From Candidatus Onthomorpha intestinigallinarum (GTDB lineage Bacteria > Bacteroidota > Bacteroidia > Bacteroidales > P3): 5,759 bases of DNA. The first letter of the stretch is position 1; every line of letters begins with the position of its first letter. This document shows positions 5,289 through 5,759 of this stretch, piece by piece. The notes under the pieces were generated by a model. That model saw only the letters and a list, made by a program, of their open reading frames with translations, made no database searches and had not been told where the DNA came from. Location of the stretch: positions 1 to 5,759 of the forward strand of contig DXGG01000126.1 of the NCBI GenBank assembly GCA_019114015.1. The letters are read 5' to 3'. The translations under genes and the position numbers were made by a program.

Positions 5289-5759
5289 TTATCCGGCTAT
5301 GTTGTTCAACAGACTTTCGAACAGAACCAATCCGTCCGTATTTCCCAATTCCTCGTCGGAACAACGCTCAGGATGCGGCATCATGCCGAAAACGTTCTTT
5401 GTCTTGTTGGTTATTCCGGCTATGTTTTCAAGACTGCCGTTCGGATTGAACTCTTCGGCAATCTTTCCTTCGCCGTTGCAATAACGGAACAATACCTGCT
5501 CGTTGTCGTTCAGGCGTTTCAACGTGTCTTCATCCGTAAAGAAACGACCCTCTCCGTGTGCTATGGGAATTTTTAGCGCTTTGCCTATAACGGCTTGTCG
5601 GGTGAATACGTTGGAATTTGTTTGTGCCGTTATGTATTGGTTTTTGCATACGAACTTTTGGCATGCGTTCGCAAGCAATGCACCTTCGAGCAATCCCGAC
5701 TCGCAAAGTGTCTGAAAGCCGTTGCAGACTCCGAGAACGTAACCGCCTTTATCGGCAAA
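5289..5759 (-). CDS. purQ: Phosphoribosylformylglycinamidine synthase glutaminase subunit PurQ, C-terminal part (5' end outside window)
   Basis: PurQ is the glutaminase that supplies ammonia to PurL for the fourth step of purine synthesis (FGAR to FGAM), in the cytoplasm. The frame is open from 5759, and 156 residues are present, about two-thirds of a PurQ of roughly 225 residues. Visible: the nucleophile loop GVCNGFQ (Cys at 5724-5726), IPIAHGEGRFF, NPNGSLENIAGI, and MMPHPER with the catalytic His and Glu (5367-5375). It ends DGLVLFESLLNN, as small PurQ proteins do. GVCNGFQ and the GLLEGALLANACQKF spacing match the small, separate PurQ of PurS/PurQ/PurL systems rather than the glutaminase domain of long PurL. 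rnhB follows after four bases, so the two share an operon. The internal TTG near 5693 is not a start. Confidence 0.95.
   Translation of the reverse strand, partial: FADKGGYVLGVCNGFQTLCESGLLEGALLANACQKFVCKNQYITAQTNSNVFTRQAVIGKALKIPIAHGEGRFFTDEDTLKRLNDNEQVLFRYCNGEGKIAEEFNPNGSLENIAGITNKTKNVFGMMPHPERCSDEELGNTDGLVLFESLLNNIAG

Noticed and set aside
4905..5576. Long plus-strand open frame of 223 codons across rnhB and purQ
   Set aside because: It is antisense to two well-recognised genes with intact catalytic motifs and its translation has no family character; it is a shadow frame.
1..5759. CRISPR array, insertion sequence or complete mobile element
   Set aside because: There are no regularly spaced repeats with unique spacers, and no transposase, integrase or recombinase motif in any frame; only the rnhB tail duplication hints at past insertion.

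Overview
The window is chromosomal DNA from a member of the Bacteroidota, most likely Bacteroidales. The evidence is a SecA C-terminus with the 'QNASYEQKDP' finger, two promoters with the phylum's TAnnTTTG -7 box, A-rich leaders without Shine-Dalgarno sites on most genes, and the rpsF-rpsR-rplI gene order. The frequent use of ATA for Ile and the stand-alone PurQ do not point me to a particular genus.

Layout, left to right. (1) 2-976, +: the 3' part of secA, through the C-terminal zinc-binding motif. (2) 991-1020: a strong Bacteroidota promoter driving rpsF (bS6), rpsR (bS18) and rplI (bL9), closed by a perfect 10-bp hairpin terminator at 2237-2279. (3) 2295-3137, +: a SpoU/TrmH-family RNA 2'-O-methyltransferase carrying an in-frame array of four 21-bp repeats between its substrate-binding and catalytic domains. 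(4) 3197-3593, +: a second Bacteroidota promoter and a 118-residue membrane protein of unknown function. (5) 3594-4684: an AT-rich, gene-poor accessory segment. It begins with a decayed copy of the 3' end of rnhB (3610-3751), then has a small minus-strand gene (3975-4265) for a membrane-anchored peptide with a double-glycine-like motif, then about 420 bases of AT-rich DNA with several small inverted repeats. (6) 4685-5284, -: intact rnhB (RNase HII). (7) 5289-5759, -: the C-terminal part of purQ, four bases upstream of rnhB in the same operon.

Most of the window is housekeeping: protein export, ribosomal proteins, RNA modification, RNA/DNA hybrid removal and purine synthesis. The plus-strand genes and the purQ-rnhB operon converge on the 3594-4684 segment. 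That segment looks like DNA gained between an old, broken rnhB tail and the present rnhB tail. I see no CRISPR array, rRNA, tRNA, integrase or transposase. The best candidates for something undescribed are the rnhB tail duplication with its cargo gene, the double-glycine-like peptide, and the 21-bp coding repeat in the methyltransferase.
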